A model generated the notes under the pieces. The model did not search any database, was not told the DNA's origin, and worked only from the letters and a program-made list of their open reading frames with translations. Of a stretch of 7,619 bases of DNA, positions 5,868 through 7,619 are shown in pieces; the first letter of the stretch is position 1, and every line of letters starts with the position of its first letter. Position numbers and translations under genes: made by a program. Origin of the DNA: Chloroflexota bacterium (lineage in GTDB: Bacteria; Chloroflexota; Dormibacteria; Aeolococcales; Aeolococcaceae); the NCBI GenBank assembly GCA_005889515.1, contig VBHE01000135.1, positions 1-7,619 on the forward strand. The letters are read 5' to 3'.

Positions 5868-7247
5868 ATGAGTGTCGCCTATCACGGGGAGAGATTCGGC
5901 GGCTACCGGCTCATCGAGCTCATCGGCTGCACCGCCATGGCCACCGTCCATCGTGCCGTCGACCCCGCGGGGCGCACCGTCGCCCTCAAGATCCTCGACG
6001 GCCACCCGGACGGGCCGGCCCGGCAGCATCTCCTCCACGTGTCGGCGATGGTGCGCGACCTCCACCACCCGCACATCGTTCCCATCCACGAGGCGGGCGA
6101 GGCCGAGGGTCGCCTCTTCATCGCCAGCCGGTATGTGCCGGGAGGTGACCTCGCCGGGCTCCTCGCAGGGGGCCGACGCCTCGATCCACACCGCGCCGTC
6201 GCCCTGCTGACCGAGGTCGCCGGCGCCCTCGACGCGGTGCACGCCCACGGGCTCGTCCACGGCGGCGTCAAGCCCGCGAACATCCTCGTCGACACCTCCG
6301 ACGGCATCGAGCGCGCCTACCTCACCGACGTCGGCACGCCCGGCGACCGGGGCTCGGGAGACACCACCGCGGCCGGGACGAGCACGCCGGAGTACCTGGC
6401 TCCCGAGCAGGTCGACGGCGGAAGCACGGACGCCCGCACCGACGTCCACGGCCTCGGGTGCGTCCTCCGACGCTGCCTCGACCCGACCCATCGCCTCTCC
6501 GCCGGTCTCGACGAGATCGTCGCCCGCGCGCTGGCGATGCGGAAGGACGATCGCTACCCGAGCGCGACGGCATTCCTCACCGCCGTCCGCAGAGCGATCG
6601 CCGAGCCCGGCTACCACGACCCCGCGGCGCTCGCGTTGCGCAACCGGCCGGCTTCTCCGAGGCCCCGGTGGCTGTGGTCGCCGCTGGTGGCCACCGCGGT
6701 CACCGGCACCGCCCTCGCCGCAGCCACGGGTGTCGCCATCGGGGTGCACCACGGCGTCGGCGGCGGCGCTCAGAACACGGGCTCGGCGACCGCGCTCGTG
6801 CCGCGCATCCCGACCCACCTTCTCGCTCCGCGCAGCACCGCCTCCGCGCCGACGCCGTCCCCGGCACCGAGCACACCCCCGAGCCCCGTCGCGACGCCGG
6901 GGCCCGAAGTCGCCTCGACCATCCCGCTGGCCACGCCGTCGGCGGCGCCCACCCAGCCTCCCGGCCTCCCGATCACTCCGCCCCTCTCCGGCGGCAACCT
7001 CTTCTCCGCCACGGTGCACAACACCGGCCAGACCGACCTCGTCGCCGGCGCGAGCAGCCTCTCCAGCGTCGCCACCGCGGCCATCGTCCACGACGGGTGC
7101 GCGGGTGCACACCTCGCACCGGGCGGCAGCTGCCAGGTCACCGTTCGCGTCCAGCCGTCTGCGCCGCTCGGCAGCTCCACCGTCCTCAGCGTGCCCCTCT
7201 CGGACGGCAAGCCGGTCACGTTCACGCTGCCCGGGATCGGGGGCTGA
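5868..7247 (+). CDS. Ser/Thr kinase-like membrane protein, probable pseudokinase, with an extracytoplasmic Ig-like domain
   Basis: 459 residues. Residues 12-245 follow the bacterial PknB-type kinase fold: LIELIG (15-20), VALKIL with K41, HHPHIVPIHEAG (66-77), GLVHGGVKPANIL (128-140), YLTDVG (151-156), YLAPEQ (176-181), DVHGLG (192-197) and DDRYPSA (227-233). Several catalytic parts are altered: the glycine loop is GCTAMA, HRD is HGG so the catalytic aspartate is absent, the alphaC glutamate position is V59, DFG is DVG, and the segment between DVHGLG and LDEIVARAL is about 40 residues shorter than usual. K41, K135, N138 and D154 remain, so nucleotide binding is possible but phosphotransfer is unlikely. 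One membrane helix follows (about 268-293), then a Pro/Ser/Thr/Ala-rich stalk (about 305-372) and an outer domain (373-459) with TVHNTGQTDLV and C411/C422, which resembles ASH/choice-of-anchor Ig-like domains. The N-terminus is cytoplasmic by this topology. A sensor or scaffold role is inference. Confidence 0.88.
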   Translation: MSVAYHGERFGGYRLIELIGCTAMATVHRAVDPAGRTVALKILDGHPDGPARQHLLHVSAMVRDLHHPHIVPIHEAGEAEGRLFIASRYVPGGDLAGLLAGGRRLDPHRAVALLTEVAGALDAVHAHGLVHGGVKPANILVDTSDGIERAYLTDVGTPGDRGSGDTTAAGTSTPEYLAPEQVDGGSTDARTDVHGLGCVLRRCLDPTHRLSAGLDEIVARALAMRKDDRYPSATAFLTAVRRAIAEPGYHDPAALALRNRPASPRPRWLWSPLVATAVTGTALAAATGVAIGVHHGVGGGAQNTGSATALVPRIPTHLLAPRSTASAPTPSPAPSTPPSPVATPGPEVASTIPLATPSAAPTQPPGLPITPPLSGGNLFSATVHNTGQTDLVAGASSLSSVATAAIVHDGCAGAHLAPGGSCQVTVRVQPSAPLGSSTVLSVPLSDGKPVTFTLPGIGG

Positions 7248-7337
7248 CGAGCGGACGCCGAGGATCAGGGCGACCCCACGGGTGCGGCCGCCCCTGGACG
7301 CACCTCCGCGCCCTCTCCTCGAATACGATCCTGGTCG

Positions 7338-7421
7338 GCCGGGCTGGCGGAACGGTAGACGCGGCGGTCTCAAAAACCGTTGGGGCAACCCCCCGTGAGG
7401 GTTCGAATCCCTCGCCCGGCA
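7338..7421 (+). tRNA. tRNA-Leu, anticodon CAA (reads UUG)
   Basis: The acceptor stem GCCGGGC (7338-7344) pairs perfectly with GCCCGGC (7414-7420), with discriminator A at 7421. The D-arm begins TGGCGGAAC, typical of leucine tRNAs. The anticodon stem is GCGGT/ACCGT (7364-7368, 7376-7380) with loop CTCAAAA and anticodon CAA at 7371-7373. A long variable arm with a GGGG/CCCC stem (7381-7396) marks it as a class II tRNA. The T-arm is GAGGG-TTCGAAT-CCCTC (7397-7413). CCA is not encoded. The weak -10-like TACGAT at 7324-7329 is too close to the 5' end to be called as its promoter. Confidence 0.95.
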
Positions 7422-7619
7422 CGTTGATGCGGAAGGGACTTCGGCTGCTGAGGGGTCCGGTGACCGAGCCCCGCCGGACGCCGACTACTGCCACTACTAC
7501 TGCCACCGGAGACCGAGGCGCTGGCGCCGGTGGTTGCCCTCGGCCTTAGAGGGGGGTCGGTAGTCCCCATCGCCGGCCCTCCCCAGCGAGCCCGACCGCC
7601 GTCCGACTACCCGCGGCGA
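7422..7619. other. Non-coding tail after tRNA-Leu with short repeats
   Basis: I can support no gene here. It contains a short tandem repeat, ACTACTGCC then ACTACTACTGCC (7484-7504), and two related copies of CCGG(T/A)GACCGAG around it (about 7457 and 7506). Possible hairpins are CCACCGG/CCGGTGG (7503-7509, 7527-7533), the competing CCGAGG/CCTCGG (7513-7518, 7538-7543), and GAGGG/CCCTC (7549-7553, 7577-7581). None is followed by a T-run, so none is called as an intrinsic terminator. A structured RNA or the leader of a gene beyond the right edge is possible. Confidence 0.4.

Noticed and set aside
7324..7329. -10 promoter box TACGAT for the tRNA
   Set aside because: It is only a 4 of 6 match, has no -35 at proper spacing, and would start transcription about 2 nt before the mature 5' end.
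5817..7388. Minus-strand open frame of 523 codons opposite the kinase-like gene
   Set aside because: Low-complexity Arg/Gly/Ala sequence and an antisense shadow; the plus strand shows clear kinase motifs.
7338..7421. tRNA-Sec (selC) as partner of the selenoprotein
   Set aside because: The anticodon is CAA, not TCA, and the acceptor and D-arm are those of tRNA-Leu.
7222..7570. Minus-strand small proteins over the tRNA (containing GEGFEPSRG and similar)
   Set aside because: These are translations of the complement of the tRNA-Leu T-arm and anticodon arm, a well-known false gene type.

Overview
This is a GC-rich bacterial window. Its base composition, Ser/Thr-kinase-like membrane protein and actinobacterial-style formate dehydrogenase suggest an actinobacterium or a related high-GC soil lineage such as Dormibacterota or Chloroflexota; the exact phylum cannot be fixed from the sequence alone.

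Positions 1-5661 (minus strand, read right to left) form one compact gene string: a class I SAM-dependent methyltransferase, a 212-residue single-pass membrane protein of unknown function, a LigB/YgiD-type extradiol dioxygenase, the catalytic alpha subunit of a selenocysteine formate dehydrogenase, and the start of its iron-sulfur beta subunit, which runs off the left edge. Every junction overlaps (1 nt, 4 nt, up to 32 nt, 4 nt), so the five genes are probably co-transcribed and translationally coupled. The two Fdh subunits would oxidise formate at a molybdopterin/Sec/[4Fe-4S] centre and pass electrons through beta-subunit clusters. Why the methyltransferase, membrane protein and dioxygenase travel with them is not obvious.

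The alpha subunit has two non-standard features. First, an in-frame TGA at codon 188 lies in the Fdh selenocysteine context and is followed by a well-formed bacterial SECIS hairpin, so a standard gene caller would cut the gene here. Second, near position 520 the frame shifts, apparently through loss of about 20 nt. The true C-terminus continues in another frame and ends in an ATGA overlap with the beta gene. The unshifted frame stays open and runs straight into the beta subunit, so the sequence as given encodes an accidental alpha-beta fusion, unless this is an assembly error.

Positions 5662-5867 are a divergent intergenic region carrying a 12-bp-arm inverted repeat. Positions 5868-7247 (plus strand) encode a kinase-like membrane protein whose catalytic motifs are degraded (HGG in place of HRD, a broken glycine loop, no alphaC glutamate, a shortened C-lobe). 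It is joined through one membrane segment and a Pro/Ser/Thr/Ala-rich stalk to a small Ig-like outer domain. A tRNA-Leu(CAA) gene follows at 7338-7421. The last ~200 nt carry short repeats and possible hairpins but no gene that I can support.
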